A stretch of DNA of 64,000 nucleotides, taken from contig NZ_CP151642.1 in assembly GCF_038397785.1 (NCBI RefSeq), forward strand, positions 1,488,001 to 1,552,000. The letters run 5' to 3'. Each line of letters starts with the position of its first letter. Position 1 is the stretch's first letter. Below the pieces are notes generated by a model. That model searched no databases. It had not been told where the DNA came from and worked only from the letters and a program-made list of their open reading frames with translations. The position numbers and the translations under genes are program-made. Shown piece after piece: positions 1 through 9,285 of this stretch. The stretch is from Salinibacterium sp. TMP30 (lineage in GTDB: Bacteria > Actinomycetota > Actinomycetes > Actinomycetales > Microbacteriaceae).

Positions 1-1121
1 TGAGTCGCAGTGTTAAGCGCGACCACGGCGTTCTTGACGAGGTCAGCGTGACCATTCGACTCAAGCCACGTGAGCGTTTCGGATGCCAAACGCGCTTCGT
101 CGACGCTGCCACCCGAAACGATGACAATCGAATCGGCTCGCTGAAGTGTCGCCCGCATCACCGAGTGCACAATGCCCGTGCCGCAGTCGGTAATCGCAAC
201 TGAATAGAAGCGCTCAGCCATGTCGGCGACGACGTTGTAGTCGCCCTCATCGAATGCTTCTGAGACATGAGGATCCGTGTCTGAGGCGAGAACATCCAGT
301 CGAGTCTCGTCACGGGACACAACAGTCTGGAACTCGCTGAACGTGTGAAGCGATTCTGAGCGCATCACGACATCCCGCACCGTCGCACGGGTTTGCTTGT
401 CGATACGTTCAGCCAACGTTCCGCGGTCGGGGTTGGCGTCAATAGCAATGATTCGGTCTTCGCGAGTGTCAGCCAACGCCATTCCCAACAGGGCAGTGAT
501 CGTCGTCTTGCCAACACCACCTTTGCGCGTGAGCACGGGAACGAATCGCGTGCCTCCCGTGAAGGTCTTTGTGATGCGGGTTTCAAGAGCCTTGCGCTCG
601 CGAACGTAGTACGAGTCGCCCAAGTTGACTAGGTGGAACGTCACCGCATAAACAAGCTCCTGCAAGAAACCTTCTGGTGCTGGGCGACGACTCTTCTTGC
701 TCTGGTTGATGAGCCGTTCAGCGGTGAGCATCGTTGCGCTCTCTGGCGCAGGGCGAACTTCGGTGCGCTGACGGCCACGACGGGTCGTTGCATGATCTAC
801 CGGGGGAAGATCGGGGATAACCGCGGGCTCATGGGCGGCTTCGGCGGGCATCGTCGCCACCGACGAGGGAACGAAAGAGATCGAGGTGGTCGCCATTGAC
901 GCTGGGTCGACATGATGTGCGTTCACCGCAACATCATCAATCGCGACAGCGGCCTCATGCTCGGGAGTCTCCCGAACCTGTGTTGGCAACGACAGCGTAA
1001 AGGTCAGACTCTCCGTGCTCGGTGTCTCTTCGACAGTCGAGTCTTTCGAGTCGTAATCGGCCGACGAACTTTTGTCGTCAGCGGACGACTGCACGTCGGG
1101 TTCATTGCGCTTAGTAGCCAC
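1..1121 (-). CDS. MinD/ParA-like ATPase with long N-terminal extension (C-terminus cut by window edge)
   Basis: The frame is open on the minus strand from a GTG at 1121 to the window edge, at least 373 codons. The start follows an AAAGGGA ribosome site about 8 bases upstream. Residues 1 to about 170 are acidic, low in complexity and rich in Ser, Thr and Pro. A basic stretch with RRGRQR follows, then an ATPase domain with the deviant Walker A motif KGGVGKTT near residue 215 and an AIDANPDRGT segment. This layout is that of the MinD-like ATPases of actinobacteria, also seen near type VII secretion genes (EspI-like). No secretion genes lie in this window, so the cargo or partner is unknown. The C-terminal end lies outside the window. 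Confidence 0.85.
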   Translation of the reverse strand, partial: MATKRNEPDVQSSADDKSSSADYDSKDSTVEETPSTESLTFTLSLPTQVRETPEHEAAVAIDDVAVNAHHVDPASMATTSISFVPSSVATMPAEAAHEPAVIPDLPPVDHATTRRGRQRTEVRPAPESATMLTAERLINQSKKSRRPAPEGFLQELVYAVTFHLVNLGDSYYVRERKALETRITKTFTGGTRFVPVLTRKGGVGKTTITALLGMALADTREDRIIAIDANPDRGTLAERIDKQTRATVRDVVMRSESLHTFSEFQTVVSRDETRLDVLASDTDPHVSEAFDEGDYNVVADMAERFYSVAITDCGTGIVHSVMRATLQRADSIVIVSGGSVDEARLASETLTWLESNGHADLVKNAVVALNTAT

Positions 1122-1226
1122 TTGTTGATCCCTTTCAGAAAGCAAACACACCACTTTACCGCGTAAAGGAGCTAAACATGACAGCCCGATTAAGGACGGT
1201 CACGTTCACAGCGTACAAAACTAGCG

Positions 1227-4200
1227 CTAGCTAGGCTCGATTTCGATCAGAAGATCACCGGCATCCACCTGCTGGGTCTTCGGGATAGCGAGTCGCTTAA
1301 CGGTGCCAGCAACTGATGCAGTGATTGCTGCTTCCATCTTCATCGCCTCGATCGATGCCACCGGTTGGCCCGCTTCGACCTTCGCGCCTTGCTCGACCTG
1401 CAGCGTCACAACACCAGAGAACGGTGCCGCCACGTGACCCGGTTTCGTCGAATCGGCCTTTTCGGCAGACGTCGAATCAACCTTGATGCTGAGGTCACGC
1501 ACAAAAACGGGCCGCAATTGGCCATTGAGAGTGGCCATGACCGTGCGCATGCCTTTCTCATCAGCTTCACCGATCGCTTCGAGCCCGACGAAGAGTTGAA
1601 CGCCCTTATCGATCTCCACGACGTGCTCGTTGCCCTGCTGCAAACCATAAAGATAGTCGGTGGTGGCTAACGTCGACAGGTCACCGTAGGCCTCGCGAGC
1701 CTTCTCAAAGATTTGCGTCGGACCAGCAAAGAGAAGCCTGTTGAGTGCAGAACGGCGTTCGTTTGGTTCACCGTCGAGAGCAGCCTGATCGTCTTCGCTG
1801 ACCTCCTCAACGCCAATCTTGACATTACGGCCCTTGAGAACCTTCGAGCGGAATGGTTCCGGCCAGCCCCCCGGCAGTTCGCCCAACTCCCCCGCCATGA
1901 AACCAATTACCGAATCCGGGATGTCGTATTTGTCTGGATTCTCTTCAAAGTCAGCGGGGTCGGCGTTCGCTGCAGCCAGAGAGAGTGCGAGATCCCCAAC
2001 GACCTTGGATGACGGAGTGACCTTGGGCGGACGACCGAGCATCTTGTTGGCCGCAGCGTAGAGGTTCTCGATGGTTTCGAAGTGATCCGCGAGACCCAAA
2101 GCGATCGCCTGCTGCCGAAGGTTCGACAACTGGCCGCCCGGGATCTCGTGGTGGTACACCCGGCCTGTCGGCCCGGTCAACCCAGACTCGAAGGGTGCGT
2201 ACGCGTGGCGGACGGCCTCCCAATAGGGTTCGAGATCGGAAACCGCGTCGAGCGAGATTCCGGTGTCACGTGCAGTGTGGGCAAGCGACGCGATGAGAGC
2301 CGACATGGATGGTTGGCTTGTCGTTCCTGCCATTGGAGCGCTGGCGACATCCACAGCGTCTGCACCGGCACGCGAGGCGGCGAGCAGTGTCGCCAATTGT
2401 CCACCCGCAGTGTCGTGCGTATGCACGTGCACAGGGGCATCAAATCGCTCACGGAGAGCCGAAACCAGGGTTTCTGCTGCCTCAGCACGCAAGAGCCCCG
2501 CCATATCCTTGATGGCCAGCACATGGGCGCCGCTCTCCATGATTTGGTCGGCAAGCTTGAGGTAGTAGTCGAGCGTGTACAGATCTTCGCTTGGATCGAG
2601 CAAATCACCCGTGTAGCAGAGCCCAACTTCGGCAATGGCAGTCCCCGTGTTGAGAACAGCGTCAATGGCCGGGCGCATCTGCGAAACATCATTGAGCGCA
2701 TCGAAAATGCGGAAGATATCGACGCCCGTATTCACAGCCTCACGTACGAAGGCATCCGTGACCTCAGTCGGGTACGGCGTGTAGCCGACCGTGTTGCGCC
2801 CACGAAGAAGCATCTGGATGGCGACATTGGGCAGAGCCTCCCGCATTGATGCGAGTCGTTCCCAGGGGTCTTCAGCCAAGAAGCGCAATGCAACGTCATA
2901 TGTCGCCCCACCCCACGCCTCGACCGATAGCAACTGAGGCGTCAACCGTGCGACGTGGGGCATCACGGCAACGAGATCTCGCGTGCGCACGCGAGTGGCG
3001 AGGAGCGACTGATGGGCGTCGCGGAACGTCGTCTCGGTAACCGCAAGGGCCTTCTGCTCACGCAGAGCCGAGGCGAAACCGGCAGGGCCGAGCTCGAGCA
3101 GTCGCTGTCGCGAACCCGCCGGTGCCTCAATCGTCAAGTCGACCGCGGGAAGCTTGAGCTGTGGGTTAATGATGCCTGCGCCGTCACCGTTCGGCTGGTT
3201 GACCGTAACCTCAGCCAGCCAGGTGAGGATCTTCGTGCCGCGATCCTTAGACCGGTGCGAGTTCACCAGCCACGGTCGTTCATCGATGAATGAGGTACTT
3301 AAGTCACCGGCGATGAACTCGGGGTCGTCGAGCACGCCCTGAAGGAACGGGATGTTCGTGGTGACGCCACGGAGGCGGAACTCCGCGAGTCCACGGCGTG
3401 CGCGACGCACAGCCGACGCAAAGTCACGGCCGCGGCAGGTCATCTTCACGAGCATGGAGTCGAAGTGCGGAGAAATCTGTGAACCAGCAGAAACCGTTCC
3501 ACCATCCAAACGGATGCCAGCGCCGCCAGGCGAGCGGTAGGTCGTGATTTTTCCGGTGTCAGGCCGGAACCCACTAGCGGGGTCTTCGGTCGTGATGCGG
3601 CACTGCAGGGCTGCTCCGCGCAGCGTGAGCTCGTCTTGACGCAAGCCCAACTCTTCGAGTGATTCACCGAAAGCGATTCGCATTTGCGACTGCACGAGGT
3701 CGACGTCGGTGACCTCTTCCGTGACCGTGTGCTCAACCTGGATACGCGGGTTCATCTCGATGAAGACGTGCTCGCCCTTGCGCTCCCCTACGGTATCAAG
3801 CAAGAACTCGACTGTGCCCGCGTTGACGTAGTCGATGGACTTAGCAAACGCGATAGCGTCCCGGTACATCGCCTGGCGGGTGCCTTCATCGAGGTTCGGC
3901 GCTGGAGCAATCTCGACAACCTTTTGATGCCGGCGCTGAACGGAACAGTCACGCTCAAACAAGTGAATGGTGTTGCCCTGCGAGTCAGCAAGAATCTGCA
4001 CCTCGATGTGCCGCGGGCGCACAACGGCCTGCTCAAGGAACATCGTCGGGTCGCCGAAAGCACTTTCCGCCTCACGCATGGCAGCTACGAGAGCGTCACG
4101 GAGGTCTTCTTTCTTCTCGACGCGACGCATTCCACGACCACCACCGCCGGCAACGGCCTTGGCAAAGATCGGGAAACCGATGTCGTCGGCACCAGCGAGA

Positions 4201-4631
4201 AGCTCATCGAGGTCTGTGCTTGCCGGTGTCGACTTGAGAACGGGAACTCCCGCAGCAATCGCATGTTCTTTCGCGGTGACCTTATTGCCGGCCATCTCGA
4301 GCACCTTCGTGGGAGGACCGATGAAGGCGATTCCGGCAGCCGCCGCCGCGTGAGCAAGCTCGGGATTCTCAGATAGGAAACCGTAGCCGGGGTAAATTGC
4401 GTCCGCGCCCGACTCCTTAGCTACCCGAATAATTTCCGAAACATCGAGGTAGGCGCGAACAGGATGCCCTTCCTCCCCAATCTGGTACGCCTCGTCGGCT
4501 TTGAGCCGATGAACCGAGTTTCGATCCTCGTACGGAAAAACGGCAACAGTTCGTGCTCCAAGCTCCACCGCGGCACGCATTGCGCGGATCGCGATCTCAC
4601 CTCGGTTAGCAACGAGAATCTTCTTGAACAT
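1227..4631 (-). CDS. pyc: Pyruvate carboxylase
   Basis: This single-chain biotin enzyme makes oxaloacetate from pyruvate, bicarbonate and ATP, replenishing the TCA cycle. It has 1134 residues, the usual size. Domains in order: biotin carboxylase (starting MFKKILVANRGEIA, with the glycine-rich AGGGGRGM loop), carboxyltransferase with the DPWERL signature and metal-binding HVHTHD, and a C-terminal biotinyl domain with EAMKMEA, whose Lys is near residue 1098. An ATG 12 codons upstream is in frame, but conservation begins at 4631, which follows AGGAAGGA. It is divergent from the ParA-like gene, sharing a region of about 120 bases. Confidence 0.97.
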   Translation of the reverse strand: MFKKILVANRGEIAIRAMRAAVELGARTVAVFPYEDRNSVHRLKADEAYQIGEEGHPVRAYLDVSEIIRVAKESGADAIYPGYGFLSENPELAHAAAAAGIAFIGPPTKVLEMAGNKVTAKEHAIAAGVPVLKSTPASTDLDELLAGADDIGFPIFAKAVAGGGGRGMRRVEKKEDLRDALVAAMREAESAFGDPTMFLEQAVVRPRHIEVQILADSQGNTIHLFERDCSVQRRHQKVVEIAPAPNLDEGTRQAMYRDAIAFAKSIDYVNAGTVEFLLDTVGERKGEHVFIEMNPRIQVEHTVTEEVTDVDLVQSQMRIAFGESLEELGLRQDELTLRGAALQCRITTEDPASGFRPDTGKITTYRSPGGAGIRLDGGTVSAGSQISPHFDSMLVKMTCRGRDFASAVRRARRGLAEFRLRGVTTNIPFLQGVLDDPEFIAGDLSTSFIDERPWLVNSHRSKDRGTKILTWLAEVTVNQPNGDGAGIINPQLKLPAVDLTIEAPAGSRQRLLELGPAGFASALREQKALAVTETTFRDAHQSLLATRVRTRDLVAVMPHVARLTPQLLSVEAWGGATYDVALRFLAEDPWERLASMREALPNVAIQMLLRGRNTVGYTPYPTEVTDAFVREAVNTGVDIFRIFDALNDVSQMRPAIDAVLNTGTAIAEVGLCYTGDLLDPSEDLYTLDYYLKLADQIMESGAHVLAIKDMAGLLRAEAAETLVSALRERFDAPVHVHTHDTAGGQLATLLAASRAGADAVDVASAPMAGTTSQPSMSALIASLAHTARDTGISLDAVSDLEPYWEAVRHAYAPFESGLTGPTGRVYHHEIPGGQLSNLRQQAIALGLADHFETIENLYAAANKMLGRPPKVTPSSKVVGDLALSLAAANADPADFEENPDKYDIPDSVIGFMAGELGELPGGWPEPFRSKVLKGRNVKIGVEEVSEDDQAALDGEPNERRSALNRLLFAGPTQIFEKAREAYGDLSTLATTDYLYGLQQGNEHVVEIDKGVQLFVGLEAIGEADEKGMRTVMATLNGQLRPVFVRDLSIKVDSTSAEKADSTKPGHVAAPFSGVVTLQVEQGAKVEAGQPVASIEAMKMEAAITASVAGTVKRLAIPKTQQVDAGDLLIEIEPS

Positions 4632-4752
4632 TCGGTCCTTCCTGACAAAAAAGAAGCCTAGAGTCATTGAACTCTGGCAGTTTCCTCAAGGGTGCGCAAA
4701 AGTTGGTGCAGTTTTAGGTTTCTTAACAGTAGTGAAGGTATCGTCGTTACTC

Positions 4753-5553
4753 GTGCACGTACTTAGCGTTAGCTCTCTCAAGGGGGGCGTAGGAAAGACG
4801 ACTGTGACGCTTGGGCTCGCTTCGGCAGCTTTTGCTCGCGGTCTTCGAACCCTCGTTGTCGACCTTGATCCCCAGTCCGATGTGTCGACCGGCATGGACA
4901 TCGATGTCACCGGTCACCTTAATGTTGCCGACGTGCTTGCTTCTCCCAAGGAGAAGATCGTGCGCGCAGCAATCGCCCCCAGCGGGTGGACCAAGGGGCG
5001 CCCCGGAAAGATAGACGTGCTGATCGGCTCACCATCGGCCATCAACTTTGATGGTCCGCACCCCAGCATCCGCGATATTTGGAAGCTCGAAGAAGCTCTC
5101 GCAAACGTCGAAGCTGACTACGACCTCGTACTTATCGACTGCGCACCATCGCTCAACGCGCTCACGCGCACTGCTTGGGCTGCGAGCGATCGGGTGTCTA
5201 TCGTTACCGAGCCTGGACTCTTTTCTGTGGCAGCAGCGGATCGTGCACTTCGGGCCATCGAAGAAATTCGCCGCGGGCTCTCCCCTCGCCTTCAGCCTCT
5301 CGGCATCATTGTGAACCGTTTGCGTTCGCAGTCGCTCGAGCACCAGTTCCGCATTAAGGAACTGCGCGACATGTTCGGACCGCTCGTGCTTTCACCGCAA
5401 CTGCCCGAGCGCACATCTCTGCAGCAAGCACAGGGAGCAGCGAAGCCGCTCCACGTGTGGCCTGGCGAGAGTGCTCAGGAAATGGCGCGCTATTTCGACC
5501 AGCTTCTCGACCGCGTAATGCGCGCGGCGAGAATGGGCGAATACAACAACTAG
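4753..5553 (+). CDS. Orphan ParA-family ATPase
   Basis: The protein has 266 residues. It carries a deviant Walker A (LKGGVGKTT near residue 10), a Walker A-prime region (VVDLDPQSD) and Walker B (LVLIDCAPS), the full set of ParA/Soj ATPases that place DNA or protein cargo in the cell. The likely start is the GTG at 4753; the longer in-frame extension to 4624 runs into the divergent pyc start and has no family similarity. No parB lies next to it, so it is an orphan ParA of the kind common in actinobacteria rather than the chromosomal parAB pair. It converges on the MerR gene at 5651. Confidence 0.87.
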   Translation: MHVLSVSSLKGGVGKTTVTLGLASAAFARGLRTLVVDLDPQSDVSTGMDIDVTGHLNVADVLASPKEKIVRAAIAPSGWTKGRPGKIDVLIGSPSAINFDGPHPSIRDIWKLEEALANVEADYDLVLIDCAPSLNALTRTAWAASDRVSIVTEPGLFSVAAADRALRAIEEIRRGLSPRLQPLGIIVNRLRSQSLEHQFRIKELRDMFGPLVLSPQLPERTSLQQAQGAAKPLHVWPGESAQEMARYFDQLLDRVMRAARMGEYNN

Positions 5554-5650
5554 AGCGGTCGCCACGAGAAAATAACCCCAAGCGCCCGGCGGTCGTCGTT
5601 GGCGCGTTGGTCGTCGTTGAAGCGTGCCTGCGTGCGAGTCGTATTCGCGC

Positions 5651-6199
5651 TTAGGAAGCATGGGATGCGCGGCGCTTGGCCAGCTCATCCATGGGGTCTT
5701 CACCCTTAACCGTGTCGAGTTCGATGAGGCTTGTTTCGACCTCACGAAGCACTTTGCCTACGGCGATGCCAAATACGCCTTGGCCGCGGCTGACGAGGTC
5801 GATGACTTCATCGTTTGAGGTGCACAGGTAAACGCTGGCACCATCGCTCATGAGGGTGGTCTGTGCAAGATCGTGGATGCCGGATTCACGCAGCTGATTC
5901 ACTGCAACACGAATCTGCTGCAGGGAAATACCGGTGTCGAGGAGTCGCTTGACGAGTTTGAGCACGAGGATGTCGCGGAACCCGTACAGGCGTTGCGAGC
6001 CGGACCCTGCGGCGCCCCGAACCGTGGGTTCTACTAGCTCGGTGCGGGCCCAATAGTCGAGTTGTCGGTAGCTGATTCCTGCGGCGCGAGCGGCGACGGC
6101 CCCACGGTAGCCTGCGGAGTCATCGAGGTCTGGCATCCCGTCAGTAAAGAGGAGGCCAAGATCGTAGCGTGATGTTTCGCTACGGTTCAATTCACTCAT
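5651..6199 (-). CDS. MerR-family transcriptional regulator (Rv1830-like)
   Basis: 182 residues with a MerR winged helix centred near residues 35-75 (ARAAGISYRQLDYWARTELV), then a region predicted to be coiled, and a C-terminal part lacking metal-binding Cys. It resembles the conserved actinobacterial MerR gene found beside the garA/ftsR block (Rv1830 in M. tuberculosis). The start follows GAGGGGCAATGCC. A 13-base hyphenated palindrome, CTTCA-TGT-TGAAG at 6249-6261, lies about 50 bases upstream and could be an autoregulatory site; that is inference. Confidence 0.85.
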   Translation of the reverse strand: MSELNRSETSRYDLGLLFTDGMPDLDDSAGYRGAVAARAAGISYRQLDYWARTELVEPTVRGAAGSGSQRLYGFRDILVLKLVKRLLDTGISLQQIRVAVNQLRESGIHDLAQTTLMSDGASVYLCTSNDEVIDLVSRGQGVFGIAVGKVLREVETSLIELDTVKGEDPMDELAKRRASHAS

Positions 6200-6427
6200 G
6201 GCATTGCCCCTCTAGGTTCTGATTCGGCTGGCACGATAAGCAAGCAACCTTCATGTTGAAGTTGACGCTTAGTGTTTCGTGTTACCCCACGGTAGTCACG
6301 CCCACCACGTCGATCAACGACATTCGCAAAAACTCGGCGGCGTGTCGTAGTCAGTCGGGAAAAACTGTGCCAACTTCACCCAATCGTAGTCAGCCGAGGC
6401 CAAAAAACGATCAACAGATTGACCGTA
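6200..6427. other. Intergenic region upstream of the MerR gene
   Basis: These 228 bases hold no credible ORF. They include the hyphenated palindrome at 6249-6261 and three GTAGTCA repeats (near 6292, 6347 and 6386). They carry the promoter of the MerR gene and the end of ftsR. I cannot assign a -35/-10 pair with confidence. Confidence 0.5.
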
Positions 6428-7126
6428 CTACGAATCGAGTCGGCTGAGGGCAGATCGGATAATACTGCTGCGAACAATCTCTAACTGACCAGCAATCTCG
6501 CGTGCCATCTCCGCAGCTCGGGCACGACTCGACGCATCCTTGCGACGCGCAACCGGCATCAGTGCACTCTCAATCAGCCCAAGCTCCCGCTCAGCGGCCG
6601 CACGAAAACCACGCAAGTGCCGAGGCTCGATACCGCTGCGCTGAAGCTCCACGAGCGATTTGAGTACCGCTAGAGAATCTTCACCAAAAACATCGGATGC
6701 CACAATTAGCGACGACGAAATAGCATCGCTCAACAGCATGGGGCTAGCGCCTGCTTCTCGAATCACATCGTCACGCGTGAGTTTGCGCTCCGCAGACAAC
6801 ATGGAGGCAGCCGCGATGGCGCCACCAGGCAGCTCAGGGGTGCGCCCGGCATCCATTTCTTCAAGATAACCACGGATTACCTTGAGCGGCAGATAGTGGT
6901 CGCGCTGCATCGAGAGTACAAAGCGCAGTCTCTCCATATCTGCGGAGGAAAACTTGCGATACCCCGACGCTGTTCTCTCGGGCGCTACAAGCTTGCGCTC
7001 TTCAAGAAACCGAAGCTTAGATGGCGTGAGGTCGGGAAACTCAGGACTGAGTTTGGCGAGAACTTGCCCAATGCTCAAGAGCACCGGTGCTGGAGTTTGA
7101 CGCGCTTGACGCGCAACCCCAGCCAC
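6428..7126 (-). CDS. ftsR: FtsR-like MerR regulator (Rv1828 family)
   Basis: 232 residues. The N-terminal MerR helix-turn-helix has the family signature LTPSKLRFLEERKLV followed by RTASGYRKFSSADMERL. Homologues are Rv1828 of M. tuberculosis and FtsR of C. glutamicum, where FtsR activates ftsZ; I infer a cell-division role here. The GTG start at 7126 overlaps the last base of the garA stop (TAGTG), so the two are translationally coupled. The long C-terminal effector region is helical and lacks Cys clusters, arguing against metal sensing. Confidence 0.85.
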   Translation of the reverse strand: MAGVARQARQTPAPVLLSIGQVLAKLSPEFPDLTPSKLRFLEERKLVAPERTASGYRKFSSADMERLRFVLSMQRDHYLPLKVIRGYLEEMDAGRTPELPGGAIAAASMLSAERKLTRDDVIREAGASPMLLSDAISSSLIVASDVFGEDSLAVLKSLVELQRSGIEPRHLRGFRAAAERELGLIESALMPVARRKDASSRARAAEMAREIAGQLEIVRSSIIRSALSRLDS

Positions 7127-7635
7127 TAATTACCAGCCGCCGAGGGAAGATCGCGACGTGACGCATAGAAGGTGAGCTTGTACTTGCCCACTTGGACCTC
7201 GGCACGGTCACGAAGGACCGCCGTCGACTCAATGCGGTCGCCAGCGAGATAGGTTCCGTTGAGCGAACCCAAGTCCTTAACCTCGAACGCGGTGCCCTGA
7301 CGCAAAAACTCAACATGGCGACGCGACACAGTCACGTCATCGAGAAAGATATCCGCCTCAGGGTGACGACCCACCGTGGTGATGTCAGCATCCAAAAGAA
7401 AGCGCGCTCCAACATTTGGCCCGCGGCGCACAATTAACAACGCAGAACCTGACGGCAGCGCGGTAATCGCAGACTGCTCGTCGGCCGATACATCCACACC
7501 CATCGCTGCAACCTGAGCCGCAAACTCGTGGCTATAGGTTGCCGTGGTGTCGGTGCGCTCGACAGCAGGCTGCGCGGACGTCTCGTTAGCCGACTGTACG
7601 TCGGCGCCGTGACCATTATTCATTGACTCAACCAT
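7126..7635 (-). CDS. garA: FHA-domain protein, GarA-like
   Basis: 169 residues. The C-terminal FHA domain shows the canonical phosphothreonine pocket (VGRHPEADIFLDDVTVSRRH and DLGSLNGTYL). The N-terminal tail contains RTDTTATYS, which matches the position of the ETTS phospho-acceptor motif of GarA/OdhI, the PknB/PknG-controlled switch of 2-oxoglutarate metabolism. The start at 7635 follows a strong GGGAGG; an in-frame extension to 7776 lacks support. It is first in an operon with ftsR. The spacing of the two Thr residues is like GarA, but the flanking residues differ. Confidence 0.87.
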   Translation of the reverse strand: MVESMNNGHGADVQSANETSAQPAVERTDTTATYSHEFAAQVAAMGVDVSADEQSAITALPSGSALLIVRRGPNVGARFLLDADITTVGRHPEADIFLDDVTVSRRHVEFLRQGTAFEVKDLGSLNGTYLAGDRIESTAVLRDRAEVQVGKYKLTFYASRRDLPSAAGN

Positions 7636-7679
7636 CGCAAACCTCCCTGACTGACCAGCGTATCGGATCGGAGCACTCC

Positions 7680-8264
7680 TCAACCCCTCGCGATACGAGA
7701 AATTCGGACGGATTGTGCGACGTAAATGAAGCCAGCCCACCAATACAAGAACGCACCCCACAGTGCGAAGGCCCAACCGATCGGATCAGTGACCCACTCG
7801 ATGTCGGGGAACGCCTGCCCGAGCATCAAAATCGGAAGCGCATAGAAGAGCGCCGCTGTGGCCACTTTGCCCAGATGATGTACCGGGAGCGGCCCGAAAC
7901 CATAATTGGCCGAAATGATTCCCAAGACCACGAGCATGATGTCGCGCGCAACAATCGCAAAGAACAGCCACCACGGAATAACGTCTCGTGCCGCCAACCC
8001 AATCAGCGCAGCAAAGATGAAAAGACGATCGGCGGCGGGATCAAGCAACTGCCCCAACCTAGTGATCTGATTGAAACGACGTGCGATGACTCCGTCAAGA
8101 AAGTCGCTAAGGCTGGAGACTACAAGCACGATGAGGGCAAGGGCATCCTGTGCCGTCAGAATGAAATAGAGAAACAGGGGCACGAGGGCGAGTCTGATGA
8201 AACTCAGCACATTGGGCACAGTCCACACACGATTACTGACGTCGGGTGAACCGCTGAATGCCAC
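7680..8264 (-). CDS. CDP-alcohol phosphatidyltransferase (PgsA-like)
   Basis: An integral membrane enzyme of about 194 residues that moves a phosphatidyl group from CDP-diacylglycerol to an alcohol such as glycerol-3-phosphate. The full motif D-x2-DG-x2-AR-x8-G-x3-D-x3-D is present, from SDFLDGVIARR to LDPAADR. About five membrane segments are visible. The GTG at 8264 sits directly after GGAGG, which is too close, so a later GTG near 8226 is possible. It is upstream of garA on the same strand. Actinobacteria often have several paralogues, so PgsA versus a cardiolipin or inositol synthase cannot be settled here. Confidence 0.88.
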   Translation of the reverse strand: MAFSGSPDVSNRVWTVPNVLSFIRLALVPLFLYFILTAQDALALIVLVVSSLSDFLDGVIARRFNQITRLGQLLDPAADRLFIFAALIGLAARDVIPWWLFFAIVARDIMLVVLGIISANYGFGPLPVHHLGKVATAALFYALPILMLGQAFPDIEWVTDPIGWAFALWGAFLYWWAGFIYVAQSVRISRIARG

Positions 8265-8396
8265 CCTCCGAGTGTAGCGAGAGTTTGGGCGAAATGCCGC
8301 TATCGCAGTGCGAAGTTGACGGGCATCAGGCGTAGCCTTAAGCGCATGTCCTGCATCCGCTTTAACACTCCGGCGCAGCGGTCCCAACTTCGGGCA

Positions 8397-8789
8397 ATGG
8401 CCCCCTCGATGATCACCGCCGAGGAGGCAGCTGAGTCGCACCCCGCGCCAGAAGTTACCGCAACGAAGATCGCGCGGCTTCGGCTTCTCGCCAGCGACGT
8501 AAATCCCAAGATTCGCGAGAGCGCGGCCAGCAATCACAACACGCCAGTTGACGTATTTGAGGTCTTGGCGAAAGACTCCGACGACGGCGTACGAGCCTGT
8601 GTCGCTCGCAACGAGCACGCACCATGCGATGTGCTGCGGATGCTCGCGCACGATCCCTCGGAGACAGTGCGCGGTTTTTTAGCCACCAACTTCTTTGTTC
8701 CAGACAATGCCATGAGTACACTCGCTGCCGACGAAAGCGCCACCGTGCAACGTCTTGTGCGTTGGAAGCACGAACTCGCTAGCGCCTGA
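8397..8789 (+). CDS. Leucine-rich-variant/HEAT-like repeat protein
   Basis: About 130 residues. Three or four short helical repeats are visible, each with a pattern like ARLRLLASDVNPKIRESAA, VFEVLAKDSDDGVRACVA, VLRMLAHDPSETVRGFLA and a final STLAADESATVQRLV. Such LRV or HEAT-like arrays are protein-interaction scaffolds; the partner is unknown. The start is uncertain (8397, or 8409). Its TGA overlaps the ATG of the S4 protein (TGATG), so the two are probably made together, suggesting a link to RNA or ribosome biology. Confidence 0.7.
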   Translation: MAPSMITAEEAAESHPAPEVTATKIARLRLLASDVNPKIRESAASNHNTPVDVFEVLAKDSDDGVRACVARNEHAPCDVLRMLAHDPSETVRGFLATNFFVPDNAMSTLAADESATVQRLVRWKHELASA

Positions 8790-9187
8790 TGGCCGCCGGG
8801 ACGGTTCGCGTAGATAGTTGGCTGTGGGCGGTGCGCGTTTTCAAGACACGGTCGCAGGCCACTGCGGCGTGCCGAGCCGGACACGTCAAGATCGGTGGCG
8901 CAAGCGTGAAGGCAGCACAGGCAGTTAAAATCGGCGATCAGGTGCGGGTTCGCATCTCAGGTTTCGATCGCATCCTCGTCGTGAAGCAAACCATCGTGAA
9001 GCGCGTCTCTGCGATAACCGCAGCAGAGAGTTTCATCGATGAGACTCCCCCACCGCCCTCGAAGGAAGAGATAGCGTTGGCACCCCGGCGCGACCGTGGT
9101 GCCGGCCGCCCCACAAAACGCGAACGACGCGAACTTGAGAAACTCCGTGGCCGCGATGAACTGGACTCGCGACCACGCGACGACTAA
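8789..9187 (+). CDS. S4-domain RNA-binding protein (Hsp15/HslR-like)
   Basis: 132 residues. The S4 domain occupies about residues 6-65 (VRVDSWLWAVRVFKTRSQA, then AGHVKIGG). It is followed by a basic, charged tail (RRDRGAGRPTKRERRELEKLRG). This matches the Hsp15 family, which in E. coli binds stalled 50S subunits carrying nascent chains. It starts inside the stop codon of the upstream repeat protein, so translation is coupled. Confidence 0.9.
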   Translation: MAAGTVRVDSWLWAVRVFKTRSQATAACRAGHVKIGGASVKAAQAVKIGDQVRVRISGFDRILVVKQTIVKRVSAITAAESFIDETPPPPSKEEIALAPRRDRGAGRPTKRERRELEKLRGRDELDSRPRDD

Positions 9188-9285
9188 CTCGGTTTGCTAG
9201 CTGCCCCCTCGAGCCAGAGAATGTCTGAGTCGTCACGGTGAACACCTGTCGTGCCGACACGCTTTGCATCGGCCGTCTCTCCCCT

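Noticed and set aside
2082-2849. A 255-codon plus-strand ORF and others inside pyc
   Set aside because: They are antisense frames of a strongly conserved pyruvate carboxylase with no family match.
4624-4752. Longer N-terminus for the ParA-like ATPase
   Set aside because: It overlaps the divergent pyc start, lacks a ribosome site and is outside the conserved fold.
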